Shown: positions 1 through 6,788, counted from the stretch's first letter. The stretch is 28,818 bases of DNA from Rhizobiales bacterium UBA3584 (GCA_002375765.1 DFMV01000049.1:47159-75976), one strand, 5' to 3'. Notes: a model not told the origin generated them from the sequence alone. Numbers and translations: made by a program.

Positions 1-179
1 CCCAGATACCGGCTCACCATCTCGGTCCCGATCCGGAACCGCTCGTAAAGATAGACCCGCCCGTTGCGGTGCCGCTCCTCGATACTGCCCATAAGGCTCG
101 CCGCCCGCTCATCGAGATGAAGGCGCAAGAGATCCTGATAGGCCACCACCGCCGAGCGGCTCAGAGATACCGGTTCCAT
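1..179 (-). CDS. Nucleotidyltransferase-fold protein, N-terminal part (cut by window edge)
   Basis: Reading leftwards from an ATG at 177-179, 59 codons stay open to the window edge. The visible protein begins MEPVSLSRSAVVAYQDLL and continues with a Gly-Ser turn, then a G-R-V-Y-L-Y strand and a terminal R-Y-L-G. That pattern (short helix, GS, GRxYxY, YxG) resembles the N-terminus of the GSU2403-type nucleotidyltransferase-fold family; this is recognition from memory, and the catalytic part lies outside the window. A GGGG run six bases before the ATG may serve as ribosome binding site. The gene lies downstream of mipZ on the same strand, with about 125 bases between them that carry tandem palindromes and a plausible promoter, so it is probably transcribed separately. 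Function is not established. Confidence 0.5.
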   Translation of the reverse strand, partial: MEPVSLSRSAVVAYQDLLRLHLDERAASLMGSIEERHRNGRVYLYERFRIGTEMVSRYL

Positions 180-194
180 GTCGAACCCCGTTTA

Positions 195-222
195 TGTGCA
201 TCAAGTTATAGTTTGCTGCACA
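195..222. promoter_or_regulatory. Palindromic operator candidate, copy 1
   Basis: TGTGCA (195-200) and TGCACA (217-222) form an inverted repeat with a 16-base spacer. The same half-sites with the same spacing recur 39 bases further on. It covers the -10 region of the putative promoter at 205-232. The cognate regulator is unknown. Confidence 0.5.
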
Positions 223-232
223 CAAACATCAA
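205..232 (-). promoter_or_regulatory. Putative sigma70-type promoter for the leftmost gene
   Basis: On the minus strand TTGATG (227-232) and TATAAC (205-210) are separated by 16 bases. A start site would fall near 198, about 20 bases before the ATG at 179. The -10 and spacer lie inside the first palindrome (195-222), which suggests repression. Confidence 0.45.
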
Positions 233-262
233 GTGTGCATCAAAAAATTTCCTGATGCACAC
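233..262. promoter_or_regulatory. Palindromic operator candidate, copy 2
   Basis: GTGTGCATCA (233-242) and TGATGCACAC (253-262) form a perfect 10-base inverted repeat with a 10-base AT-rich spacer. The inner TGTGCA/TGCACA half-sites have the same 16-base spacing as copy 1. It could form a hairpin in RNA, but no T-tract follows on either strand, so an operator is preferred over a terminator. Confidence 0.5.
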
Positions 263-304
263 GGGCCAGTCGCAGAACGCAGCGGCCTGCCGCCGCCCGG
301 GCCT

Positions 305-1180
305 CTAAGCCGAACGCCGCTCGACTCCCGCCGCGCTTGCTCCATTGTCCGCCTCGGGCACCGGCAAGCCCACCGGCAGCCGCATCGCCGCCACCAGTCG
401 CCGATATTCCTGCCGCGCATTGACATGCGACATCGAGGGCGCGGCCCCCAGCGTTTCGGCATCCAGCGGGTCGAACACCGTCATCCCCAGTTTGAACAGC
501 GAGCGAAAGATCACCCGCTCGGCGATCCCCTCGGCCACCCGGCACCCCAGCCGCTCGGCGACCATCTCGATGGTCTGCTGCACCTCGCTGGCGTTGCGCG
601 AGCCCAGTTGCGCAATCCGGTTGCGCACCAGCACCCAGTCGATCGTCTGGCCCGTGCGCTCCAGCCGCTCGGCGCGCGCTTTTTGCACGTTTCGCGAATA
701 GGGGCTGGTCTGGATCGGTTGCCCGCTCTGCTCGTCGATGCGGGCCAGAACGTCCAGATCGATCATCGAATCGTTGAGCGGGGTCACCAGCGTATCGGCA
801 ATCTCCAGCGCCGCCCGCGCCAGGTTGCAGTCGAACCCCGGCGTGTCGATGACGATGAAATCGACCTCCTTGCGCAGCCCCGTAACCGAGCGGTCGAAAA
901 TCTCGCGCTCGGCCGCCTGGTTTTCCGAAATCGAATCCCCCCAGGCCGTCGGGATATAAAGGTGCTTGGGCATCGGCACGTTGCGGCCCCGCGCCTCCGC
1001 GCTGGCTCGCCGGTTGCGCACATAGCGCGTCAGCGTCTGCTGGCGGCTGTCCACGTCCACGGTCCCCACGGCAAACCCCAAATGGAGCAGATAGACGGCC
1101 AGATGCAGCGAGGTCGTCGATTTGCCCGACCCTCCCTTTTCATTGCCCACAACAATGATATGCGCGCCTGCCTGCCCCAT
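305..1180 (-). CDS. mipZ: Division-plane positioning ATPase MipZ
   Basis: A 291-residue ParA/MinD-superfamily ATPase. Near the N-terminus it carries the deviant Walker A motif GNEKGGSGKST (about residues 13-23) with the signature lysine, followed by a DVD-x-R-Q segment and a Walker B-like VIDTPG near residue 113. The segments LVTPLNDSMIDLDVL, DWVLVRNR and the late RVIFRSLF-LGMTVFDPL stretch match MipZ rather than chromosome-partitioning ParA. In alphaproteobacteria MipZ binds ParB at the origin and inhibits FtsZ polymerisation, which restricts the ring to mid-cell. The start chosen is the ATG at 1178-1180, only a few residues before the P-loop strand; a GAG lies just upstream and the ribosome site is weak. 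A canonical CtrA-type site at 1236-1250 lies upstream, suggesting cell-cycle control. The divergent neighbour is an arsR operon. Confidence 0.9.
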   Translation of the reverse strand: MGQAGAHIIVVGNEKGGSGKSTTSLHLAVYLLHLGFAVGTVDVDSRQQTLTRYVRNRRASAEARGRNVPMPKHLYIPTAWGDSISENQAAEREIFDRSVTGLRKEVDFIVIDTPGFDCNLARAALEIADTLVTPLNDSMIDLDVLARIDEQSGQPIQTSPYSRNVQKARAERLERTGQTIDWVLVRNRIAQLGSRNASEVQQTIEMVAERLGCRVAEGIAERVIFRSLFKLGMTVFDPLDAETLGAAPSMSHVNARQEYRRLVAAMRLPVGLPVPEADNGASAAGVERRSA

Positions 1181-1235
1181 CTCGAAAACCCCAAATCAGC
1201 CAATACACAATCGGCTCCATCAGGTGCCAACATGG

Positions 1236-1250
1236 TTAACGGGGCCTTAA
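1236..1250. promoter_or_regulatory. CtrA-type binding site in the mipZ/arsR intergenic region
   Basis: TTAA (1236-1239), seven bases, TTAA (1247-1250) is the full CtrA consensus TTAA-N7-TTAA. Read on the minus strand, the half nearer mipZ is TTAACCAT, the extended form described for Rhizobiales. It lies about 56-70 bases upstream of the mipZ ATG. CtrA binding itself is inferred. Confidence 0.6.
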
Positions 1251-1272
1251 CCGAACCCTCTTCCCACAACTC

Positions 1273-1301
1273 TTGACTATGCAACAAGTTTGTTGCATAA
1301 G
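1273..1301 (+). promoter_or_regulatory. Promoter and palindromic operator of the arsR-VOC-GNAT operon
   Basis: TTGACT (1273-1278) and CATAAG (1296-1301) are 17 bases apart. The spacer region is almost entirely a perfect palindrome: TATGCAACAA (1278-1287), GT, TTGTTGCATA (1290-1299). A dyad filling the -35/-10 spacer is the usual arrangement for ArsR-family autorepression. The ATG at 1307 begins five bases after the -10 box, so the transcript is probably leaderless or nearly so. Confidence 0.65.
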
Positions 1302-1306
1302 GCGTC

Positions 1307-1615
1307 ATGACCACTGACGACGAAACCCTCAACCGCCTGTTCCGTGCCCTGGGCGATACGACCCGCCGCATCATCATCGCCGAACTTGCCAGGCGCGACC
1401 GCCAGTCCCTGTTCGAGCTTTTCACCCGCGTGGTCACCAATCACGGCATCGGCCAGACCCGCCAGGGCTTTTCGAGGCACCTGGCAACCCTCGAGGAGGC
1501 CGGGCTGATCGAAATCGAATGGCAGGGCACCACAAAGCTCCACAGCCTCAACACCGCACCCATTGCCGCGCTCCAAGCGGGCTGGCTGCAATCCTTCATG
1601 GAGGAACACCAATGA
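1307..1615 (+). CDS. ArsR-family winged-helix transcriptional regulator
   Basis: A 102-residue protein with the ArsR N-terminal signature F-R-A-L-G-D-T-T-R-R-I-I-I-AEL (residues 12-27). A recognition region follows (residues 48-65, RQGFSRHLATLEEAGLIE), then a wing (EWQGTTKLHSL). No Cys-x-Cys or other metal-sensing cysteines are present, so it is not a classical arsenic or cadmium sensor. It is first in a three-gene operon: its TGA overlaps the next ATG by four bases (1612-1615). It probably autoregulates through the palindrome at 1278-1299. The ligand is unknown; pairing with a VOC protein and a GNAT acetyltransferase suggests a small-molecule resistance or detoxification role, which is inference. 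Confidence 0.85.
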   Translation: MTTDDETLNRLFRALGDTTRRIIIAELARRDRQSLFELFTRVVTNHGIGQTRQGFSRHLATLEEAGLIEIEWQGTTKLHSLNTAPIAALQAGWLQSFMEEHQ

Positions 1616-2010
1616 AAATCTACGTCACATCCGTCTATGTCGACGACCAGAACAAGGCCCTCGATTTCTACACGGCCAAACTCGGCTTCATCAAAAAGCA
1701 CGACATCCCCGTCGATGGCGAAAACCGCTGGCTCACCGTGGTCAGCCCCGACGCGCCTGACGGGGTCGAACTGCTGCTCGAACCCTCCGCTCACCCCGCC
1801 ACGGCCCCTTTCAAACAGGCGCTCGTCGCCGATGGCATCCCGCTGACCTCGTTTCAGGTCGACGATATCGACGCCGAATATGCGCGCCTTTCGGCCCTCG
1901 GCGTCGCCTTCACCCTGCCGCCCACCAATGCCGGCCCGGTCAAGATGGCCGTCCTCGATGACACCTGCGGCAATCTCATCCAGATCGTGCAAATGGTCGC
2001 CCAGCCGTGA
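1612..2010 (+). CDS. VOC (glyoxalase/bleomycin-resistance fold) family protein
   Basis: A 132-residue single VOC-fold protein. It starts with MKIYVTSVYVDDQNKALDFY and a TAKLGF turn, then RWLTVVSP, DGVELLLEP and a second half SFQVDDIDAEYARL...DDTCGNLIQIVQ. This two-module arrangement is standard for the glyoxalase/dioxygenase superfamily, whose members bind divalent metals and act on, or sequester, small electrophiles or antibiotics. The chosen ATG at 1612 overlaps the arsR stop (ATGA), which favours it over longer in-frame starts inside arsR. It is translationally coupled to both neighbours. The specific substrate cannot be read from the sequence. Confidence 0.85.
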   Translation: MKIYVTSVYVDDQNKALDFYTAKLGFIKKHDIPVDGENRWLTVVSPDAPDGVELLLEPSAHPATAPFKQALVADGIPLTSFQVDDIDAEYARLSALGVAFTLPPTNAGPVKMAVLDDTCGNLIQIVQMVAQP

Positions 2011-2501
2011 CCGCTCTCTGGCGCCCGCTTCTCCCCACCGACATCCCCGCCGTCTCGGCCATCGCCAGGAAGGTGCACCCCGATTTCCCCGAGGACGACG
2101 CGGTGTTTGCCGACCGGCAGGCCCTGGGGCCCGATTTCTGCTTCCTTCTCGAAATCGGCGCCGCCCCCGCCGGCTATATCCTCGCCCACCCCTTCCGTCT
2201 GGGCGCTCTCCCGGCGCTCAATACGGTCCTGGGCGGTCTCCCCGAGCCCTGCGACACGCTCTATATCCACGATCTGGCTCTCCTGCCCGCCGCGCGCGGC
2301 ACCGGCGCGGCCCGCCAGATCGTGCAGGCCCTGTTCCCCCTAGCCGCCCCCTTCGGCGCCCTCAGCCTTGTCGCCGTCAACGGCTCGGTCCCCTTCTGGA
2401 CCCGCATGGGGTTCGCCGTCACCGATGCCGAACACCTCGCCGCAAAGCTCTCAAGCTACGCCCCCGACGCGCGCTACATGGTTGCACCCGCCTCCCGTTA
2501 G
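2007..2501 (+). CDS. GNAT-family N-acetyltransferase
   Basis: A 164-residue acetyltransferase starting at a GTG that overlaps the preceding stop by four bases (GTGA, 2007-2010). The N-terminal RPLLPTDIPAVSAIARKVHPD helix is typical of GNAT proteins. The acetyl-CoA-binding motif A is L-Y-I-H-D-L-A-L-L-P-A-A-R-G-T-G-A (residues 85-101), with the R/Q-x-x-G-x-A element as ARGTGA. The C-terminal half includes VNGSVPFWTRMGF, the usual motif B. Substrate is unknown. It is third and last in the arsR operon; a short inverted repeat (CGTTAG 2496-2501, CTAACG 2514-2519) spans its stop and could be a weak 3' hairpin, though it has no T-tract. Confidence 0.85.
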   Translation: MTALWRPLLPTDIPAVSAIARKVHPDFPEDDAVFADRQALGPDFCFLLEIGAAPAGYILAHPFRLGALPALNTVLGGLPEPCDTLYIHDLALLPAARGTGAARQIVQALFPLAAPFGALSLVAVNGSVPFWTRMGFAVTDAEHLAAKLSSYAPDARYMVAPASR

Positions 2502-2538
2502 CGGTAGCGATCACTAACGATCAAATCTGGACGCCACC

Positions 2539-3474
2539 ATGTCGCCTCAAGACGATCCTTACGAGACCATCCCCGTCACCCGCGCCCTGCGGCGCTCGCG
2601 TGGCCGCTGGCGGATTTTCGCCTTCGTGGTGCTGGCCATCGCCGTGGTGGTCGGCCTTGCCCGCTTTTCCCCGCTGATGAACCCCGCTGGCGATGTCATT
2701 GCCCGCGTCACCATTTCGGGCACCATCCTGACGGACGCCGAACGCACCGCGCTTTTCGAGGAGCTGGCCGAAGACGATACCGTTGCCGCGGTCATCGTGG
2801 CCATCAACTCTCCGGGCGGCACCACGGCGGGCGGCGAAGAGCTTTATGCCTCCCTGCGCGCGCTCGCCGAACAAAAGCCCGTGGTCTCCACCATCGGTGA
2901 GCTGGGCGCCTCGGCCGCCTATATGGCCGCCATCGCCACTGATCGCATCTACGCGCGCAACCTCTCCATCGTCGGCTCCATCGGCGTCTATTACCAGCAC
3001 GTCGATGCCTCGGGCCTGTTTGAAACCCTCGGCGTCGATCTCGACAAGGTCGCGTCCGGCCCCTTGAAGGGCAAGCCCGATTTCGACGAGCCGATCTCGC
3101 CCGAAGTCCGCGATTCCCTGGTCGATCTGGTGGATTCTTCCTACCAGTATTTCGTTGATCTGGTCGCCGAACGCCGCGGGCTCTCGCGCCCGCAAACCCT
3201 GGCTCTGGCCGATGGCCGCATCCTTTCGGGCGTCATGGCCATCGAGGCCGGTTTGATCGATGAAGCGGGCGGGCAATCCGAGGCGCTGGCCTGGCTGCAG
3301 ACCGAGCGTTTCGTCGAACCCGATCTCGATATTGTCTCGGTCTGGCCGCGCCAGCGCGCTCCTGGCTGGATCGATCTTGTGCTCGGCGCGTTTAGTGGAG
3401 CATTGGGCGATGGTGGCTGGCCCGGCTTGCCGCTTGACGGGCTGGTCTCGCTTTGGCACCCTCAAGCCCGATAA
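2539..3474 (+). CDS. sppA: Signal peptide peptidase SppA (short, S49 family)
   Basis: A 311-residue membrane-anchored serine protease that degrades leader peptides left after secretion. A single N-terminal transmembrane helix lies at about residues 26-42. The S49 core follows, with the NSPGG loop (90-94), the nucleophile Ser125 in GASAAYMAA, and the general base Lys177 in ASGPLKGKPD. The 52-residue Ser-Lys spacing equals that of Bacillus SppA (Ser147/Lys199), so this is the short one-domain form, not the long double-domain E. coli type. The start ATG at 2539 lies 37 bases after the GNAT stop and has no obvious Shine-Dalgarno. It is followed by ihfB after 71 bases; an inverted repeat overlaps the sppA 3' end. 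Confidence 0.93.
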   Translation: MSPQDDPYETIPVTRALRRSRGRWRIFAFVVLAIAVVVGLARFSPLMNPAGDVIARVTISGTILTDAERTALFEELAEDDTVAAVIVAINSPGGTTAGGEELYASLRALAEQKPVVSTIGELGASAAYMAAIATDRIYARNLSIVGSIGVYYQHVDASGLFETLGVDLDKVASGPLKGKPDFDEPISPEVRDSLVDLVDSSYQYFVDLVAERRGLSRPQTLALADGRILSGVMAIEAGLIDEAGGQSEALAWLQTERFVEPDLDIVSVWPRQRAPGWIDLVLGAFSGALGDGGWPGLPLDGLVSLWHPQAR

Positions 3475-3508
3475 TGCCAAGGCCGCAACACTTTAGCCTG
3501 AGGGTGCC
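3455..3508 (+). repeat. Inverted repeat spanning the sppA stop codon
   Basis: GGCACCCTCA (3455-3464) is perfectly complementary to TGAGGGTGCC (3499-3508), with 34 bases between that contain the sppA stop. It could form a 10-bp stem in the mRNA. There is no T-tract, so it is more likely an mRNA-stabilising or attenuating hairpin than an intrinsic terminator. Confidence 0.45.
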
Positions 3509-3545
3509 TGCACCCGAACCTGCGCCAGGGGGCGTGCGATAGATC

Positions 3546-3827
3546 ATGATAAAGTCCGAACTCATTGAAAAGCTCGCGGCGGAAAACCCGCATCTTTTCC
3601 ATCGCGATATCGAAAACATCGTCAACGCCATCCTCGATGAGATCGGTGACGCGCTGGCCCGGGGCGACCGGGTCGAATTGCGCGGCTTCGGCGCGTTTTC
3701 GGTCAAGAACCGCCCGGCCCGCATCGGCCGCAATCCGCGCACCGGCGAACAGGTCGATGTGGGCGAAAAATACGTGCCGCAATTCAAGGCCGGCAAGGAA
3801 ATCCGTGAGCGGCTCAACGGCGGCTGA
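3546..3827 (+). CDS. ihfB: Integration host factor subunit beta
   Basis: A 93-residue member of the HU/IHF family, the usual length for IHF-beta. [20 protein letters not shown] at the start, the [25 protein letters not shown] segment (about residues 44-69) and [12 protein letters not shown] at the end are diagnostic. The arm containing the conserved Arg-Asn-Pro intercalates in the DNA minor groove and bends DNA by well over 90 degrees with the alpha subunit as partner. It acts in nucleoid architecture, replication initiation and sigma54 promoters. The ATG at 3546 is chosen because the family begins exactly with this motif. It follows sppA, as is common in alphaproteobacteria. Confidence 0.95.
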   Translation: MIKSELIEKLAAENPHLFHRDIENIVNAILDEIGDALARGDRVELRGFGAFSVKNRPARIGRNPRTGEQVDVGEKYVPQFKAGKEIRERLNGG

Positions 3828-3905
3828 CACCGCCCAGAAGCGATCCGGTTTGTCAAAGCCGCCCGCACTTGCGAAAATGGTGATAGGGACGGCCCTTCCC
3901 CGGTC

Positions 3906-3937
3906 GTCATCCCGGACTTGATCCGGGATCCAGTAAC
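3906..3937 (+). repeat. Palindromic intergenic repeat, copy A
   Basis: The unit starts GTCATCCCGGA and ends CCGGGATCCAGTA. Its core is an 8-bp stem, ATCCCGGA (3909-3916) with TCCGGGAT (3922-3929), loop CTTGA. It is the same family as the copies at 6279-6310, 6348-6378, 6669-6700 and 6745-6788. It sits in the 167-base ihfB-lapA gap. Confidence 0.75.
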
Positions 3938-3994
3938 CGGCAGCGCCGGCGGCTCTTTCGTTCCGCTTGCGCGACAGATGGAATAGACATTTCT

Positions 3995-4345
3995 ATGCGC
4001 AAACGCATCGTCGGCTGGCTCGTTCTCGTGCCCCTGTGCCTTGTGGTCCTGGTTTTTGCCCTGGCCAACCGGCATATGGTCGCCGTCAATTTCAATCCTC
4101 TTGTCGCGCCCTATGAGGCTGCGCCAGGCTTTGGCGTGCCGCTGTTTCTGGTGATCTATGCGGTGCTGTTCATCGGCATTTCGCTCGGCGGGCTTTCGGT
4201 CTGGTTCACCCAGGGCCAGCACCGCAAGGAGGAGCGCCGCCTGCGCCGCGAAAACGAAAAGCTCAAAGCCGATCTCGATCGCTCCCGCCGCGCCCCGGCC
4301 CATCAGCCCGACGCAGCGCTGCTCGCCACGGACGAATTGGTCTGA
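3995..4345 (+). CDS. LapA-domain inner-membrane protein
   Basis: A 116-residue protein of the LapA/DUF1049 family. Two transmembrane helices (about residues 5-24 and 47-68) flank a short periplasmic loop containing the typical NRHMVAVNFNP motif. A cytoplasmic, highly charged segment after the second helix (about 72-97, rich in K, R and E) looks coiled-coil. In enterobacteria the related LapA and LapB work in lipopolysaccharide assembly control. Here the gene precedes trpF and overlaps it by one base (TGATG at 4343-4347), so it is translationally coupled to the tryptophan genes. A repeat element in the upstream gap separates it from ihfB. The precise role in this lineage is not known to me. 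Confidence 0.82.
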   Translation: MRKRIVGWLVLVPLCLVVLVFALANRHMVAVNFNPLVAPYEAAPGFGVPLFLVIYAVLFIGISLGGLSVWFTQGQHRKEERRLRRENEKLKADLDRSRRAPAHQPDAALLATDELV

Positions 4346-4992
4346 TGGACCAGCCCATCATCAAGATCTGCGGGGTCAAAACCCCCGATATTCTCGATCA
4401 TGTCATCGCTCAAGGCGCCGACATGGCGGGGTTCGTCCATTTCGAAAAAAGCCCGCGCCACCTCCCGTTCGATACCATCGCCACCCTTGTCGCCCAGGCC
4501 GGTGACCGCATCGAAACGGTGATCCTGCTGGTCGATCCCGACAACGATACTCTCGCTGCCGCGGTCGAAACCGGCGCTCAATGGCTCCAGCTTCACGGGT
4601 CCGAACCCAAGGGCCGTGTTGCCGATATCCGCGAGCGCTCGGGGCTGAAAATCATCAAGGCCCTGCCCATCGGCGATAAGAACGACGTGCGCCAGGTTCC
4701 CGCCTATCGCCCGGTGTCCGACCGGCTGATCCTCGATGCACGGCCGCCAAAAGGCGCCACCCGCCCCGGTGGTCTGGGCACGGTGTTTGATTGGTCGCTG
4801 CTCGAAACCCTTGACCCGTCGGTCCGCTTCATGCTTTCCGCTGGGCTCGATAGCGACAATGTTGCCCGGGCTGTCAAAACCCTCAAACCCTTCGGCCTCG
4901 ATGTTTCTTCGGGCGTCGAGCGCGAAAAGGGCGTAAAAGACGCCGGGTTGATTTCCCGGTTCATCGCCAGCGCCCGGGCGGCGGCACAATAA
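4345..4992 (+). CDS. trpF: Phosphoribosylanthranilate isomerase
   Basis: A 215-residue (beta-alpha)8 enzyme that converts N-(5-phosphoribosyl)anthranilate into the carboxyphenylamino-deoxyribulose phosphate used by TrpC. The catalytic pair is visible: the general base Cys9 in IKICGVK and the general acid Asp131 in RLILDARPP. The phosphate-binding loops include GGLGTVFDW (142-150), [10 protein letters not shown] (about 173-182) and DVSSGVER. The length is normal. The ATG at 4345 overlaps the preceding lapA TGA by one base. trpB starts 11 bases after the stop, with TAAGG as a possible ribosome binding site. No trp leader peptide or attenuator was seen upstream. Confidence 0.96.
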   Translation: MDQPIIKICGVKTPDILDHVIAQGADMAGFVHFEKSPRHLPFDTIATLVAQAGDRIETVILLVDPDNDTLAAAVETGAQWLQLHGSEPKGRVADIRERSGLKIIKALPIGDKNDVRQVPAYRPVSDRLILDARPPKGATRPGGLGTVFDWSLLETLDPSVRFMLSAGLDSDNVARAVKTLKPFGLDVSSGVEREKGVKDAGLISRFIASARAAAQ

Positions 4993-5003
4993 GGTTTAGG
5001 TCT

Positions 5004-6224
5004 ATGAGCCAGCAAAACGCCAATTCCCTGCGTCAGGGACCCGATGAGAACGGCAAGTTCGGCATTTATGGCGGGCGCTTCGTGGCCGAGACCCTGATGC
5101 CCTTGATCCTCGATCTGGAAAAGGCCTATCGCGCCGCCCAGGCCGATGAAGAATTCCTAGCTGAAATGGACGATCTGCGCACCCATTTCGCCGGCCGTCC
5201 CTCCCCGCTCTATTTCGCCGAGCGCATGACAAATGAGCTTGGCGGCGCGAAAATCTATTTCAAGCGCGAAGACCTCAACCACACGGGCTCCCACAAGCTC
5301 AACAACTGCATCGGCCAGATCCTGCTTGCCAAGCGCATGGGCAAGACCCGGATCATCGCCGAAACCGGGGCCGGCCAGCACGGCGTGGCCACGGCCACGG
5401 TCTGCGCCCGGTTCGGCCTGCCCTGCACCATCTTCATGGGCGCCACCGATGTGGAGCGCCAGATGCCCAACGTCTTGCGCATGAAAATGCTCGGCGCCGA
5501 GGTCCGCCCGGTCACCGCCGGAGCCGGTACGCTCAAGGACGCCATGAACGAGGCGCTGCGCGACTGGGTCACCAATGTCGACACCACCTATTACCTGATC
5601 GGCACGGCCGCCGGCCCGCATCCTTATCCTGAAATGGTGCGTGACTTCCAAAAAGTGATCGGCGAGGAAATCCGCACCCAGATCATAAAGGCCGAGGGCC
5701 GCCTCCCCGATGCCCTGGTCGCCTGCATCGGCGGTGGGTCCAACGCCATCGGCACCTTCCACGATTTCCTCGACGAGCCGAATGTGAAGATTTTCGGCAC
5801 CGAGGCCGGTGGACACGGGGTCGATATCGAAAACGGCCACGCCGCGTCCATGACCGGCGGCCGCCCCGGCGTGCTGCACGGCAACCGCACCTATCTCTTG
5901 CAGGATGCGGACGGCCAGATCACCGAGGGTCATTCGATTTCCGCCGGGCTGGACTATCCCGGCGTCGGCCCCGAACATTCCTTCCTGCGTGACAGCGGCC
6001 GGGTCAACTATGTGCCCATAACCGACGCCGAAGCGCTCGACGCCTTCATGGCCTGCACCAAGTTCGAAGGCATCATCCCCGCGCTCGAAAGCGCCCACGG
6101 CCTCGCTCACGTCATCAAGCTCGCCCCCACAATGGCCAAGGACGAAATCATCGTCCTCTGCCTTTCCGGCCGCGGCGACAAGGACGTCGAATCGGTCGGC
6201 AAGCATCTGGGCATGGTGTTTTAA
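5004..6224 (+). CDS. trpB: Tryptophan synthase beta chain
   Basis: A 406-residue PLP enzyme that condenses indole with serine; it works as an alpha2-beta2 complex with TrpA. The N-terminal [18 protein letters not shown] is the TrpB1 signature. The PLP lysine is Lys98 in HTGSHKLNN (residues 93-101), the [11 protein letters not shown] substrate loop follows, and the phosphate-binding GGGSNAIG is intact. The C-terminus [13 protein letters not shown] is standard. The length is normal and nothing looks damaged. In related genomes trpA usually follows immediately. Here trpA begins three kilobases downstream behind an accessory insert, so TrpA and TrpB are no longer translationally coupled. Confidence 0.97.
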   Translation: MSQQNANSLRQGPDENGKFGIYGGRFVAETLMPLILDLEKAYRAAQADEEFLAEMDDLRTHFAGRPSPLYFAERMTNELGGAKIYFKREDLNHTGSHKLNNCIGQILLAKRMGKTRIIAETGAGQHGVATATVCARFGLPCTIFMGATDVERQMPNVLRMKMLGAEVRPVTAGAGTLKDAMNEALRDWVTNVDTTYYLIGTAAGPHPYPEMVRDFQKVIGEEIRTQIIKAEGRLPDALVACIGGGSNAIGTFHDFLDEPNVKIFGTEAGGHGVDIENGHAASMTGGRPGVLHGNRTYLLQDADGQITEGHSISAGLDYPGVGPEHSFLRDSGRVNYVPITDAEALDAFMACTKFEGIIPALESAHGLAHVIKLAPTMAKDEIIVLCLSGRGDKDVESVGKHLGMVF

Positions 6225-6278
6225 GACCAATCGACATTGCGGGGGCAAAGGCTCCTGCCTTGCCAAAACCACCACGCT

Positions 6279-6310
6279 GTCACCCCGGCCATCGAGCCGG
6301 GGTCCAGTAC
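6279..6310 (+). repeat. Palindromic intergenic repeat, copy B
   Basis: It starts GTCACCCCGG and ends GGGGTCCAGTAC. The stem is CCCCGGC (6283-6289) with GCCGGGG (6296-6302). It lies head-to-head with the inverted copy C, 37 bases away. Confidence 0.75.
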
Positions 6311-6347
6311 ACTCGGCGCCCAGGACAGAACCGTCAACTCTGCCGCT

Positions 6348-6378
6348 TACTGGTTCCCGGGTCTTCGCCCAGGATGAC
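6348..6378 (-). repeat. Palindromic intergenic repeat, copy C (inverted)
   Basis: Reads TACTGGTTCCCGGG at its left end and CAGGATGAC at its right. Its reverse complement differs from copy E at only two positions, so C and E belong to the same recent subfamily in opposite orientations. Confidence 0.75.
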
Positions 6379-6460
6379 TAGGTGGGAAAAGGCCGGATTC
6401 GGGATGGAGTCCCGAAACCCGGAACACTTCCCGCGCTTTCCCAACGCCCCCTCGGCCCCT

Positions 6461-6500
6461 GTCTCCCCGGGATATGTTCCGGATCTCTCCCCGCGCCGCT
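6461..6500 (+). repeat. Degenerate palindromic repeat, copy D
   Basis: GTCTCCCCGGGATATGTTCC followed by GGATCTCTCC and CGCGCCGCT parallels copy F closely. The right arm of the stem is eroded, so it is a decayed member of the family. Confidence 0.5.
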
Positions 6501-6540
6501 TCAGCATGACGCCCTTTGGGGGAGACTTTGAGCCGTCTTG

Positions 6541-6660
6541 CCAATCGCGCCAGTTGCACGATTGGAGGCGAGAAGGCCGTGAGAGCTATGCTCGAATGGC
6601 GATGAGCAGCCATACGGGTAAGGTGGCCCTGAGCGCCGACAGTATCACCACCTTGCCTCC
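6541..6660 (+). other. Hairpin-rich segment, possible structured RNA
   Basis: Several perfect or nearly perfect stems fall in 120 bases: CCAATCG (6541-6547)/CGATTGG (6559-6565), GAGC (6583-6586)/GCTC (6590-6593), ATGGC (6596-6600)/GCCAT (6609-6613), and GGTAAGGTGG (6617-6626)/CCACCTTGCC (6648-6657) with one G-U pair. A competing outer stem, GGAGGC (6564-6569)/GCCTCC (6655-6660), shares bases with two of these. No known RNA family was recognised and no promoter was identified. Confidence 0.3.
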
Positions 6661-6668
6661 TCCCCATC

Positions 6669-6700
6669 GTCATCCCGGGCGAAGACCCGGGACCCAGTAC
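6669..6700 (+). repeat. Palindromic intergenic repeat, copy E
   Basis: It starts GTCATCCCGGG and ends GGGACCCAGTAC. The stem is TCCCGGG (6673-6679) with CCCGGGA (6686-6692), loop CGAAGA. It is nearly identical to the reverse complement of copy C. Confidence 0.75.
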
Positions 6701-6744
6701 CCCTAGCGCTTGTGACGCTTCCCCAAACGCCTCACCACTCCCTT

Positions 6745-6788
6745 GTCACCCCGGGATTTATTCCCGGGGTCCATCTCTCCGCGCCGCT
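6745..6788 (+). repeat. Palindromic intergenic repeat, copy F
   Basis: It starts GTCACCCCGGGA. The stem is CCCCGGGA (6749-6756) with TCCCGGGG (6762-6769), loop TTTAT. The tail CCATCTCTCC plus GCGCCGCT is shared with the degenerate copy D. Confidence 0.75.

Noticed and set aside
233..1276. A 347-codon open frame on the plus strand
   Set aside because: Antisense to mipZ; His/Arg/Pro-rich shadow without motifs.
2496..2519. Terminator after the GNAT gene
   Set aside because: Only a 6-bp stem with a 12-base loop and no T-tract.
6260..6706. A 148-codon open frame after trpB
   Set aside because: It runs through three palindromic repeats and has Pro/Arg/Ser-rich composition typical of translated repeats.
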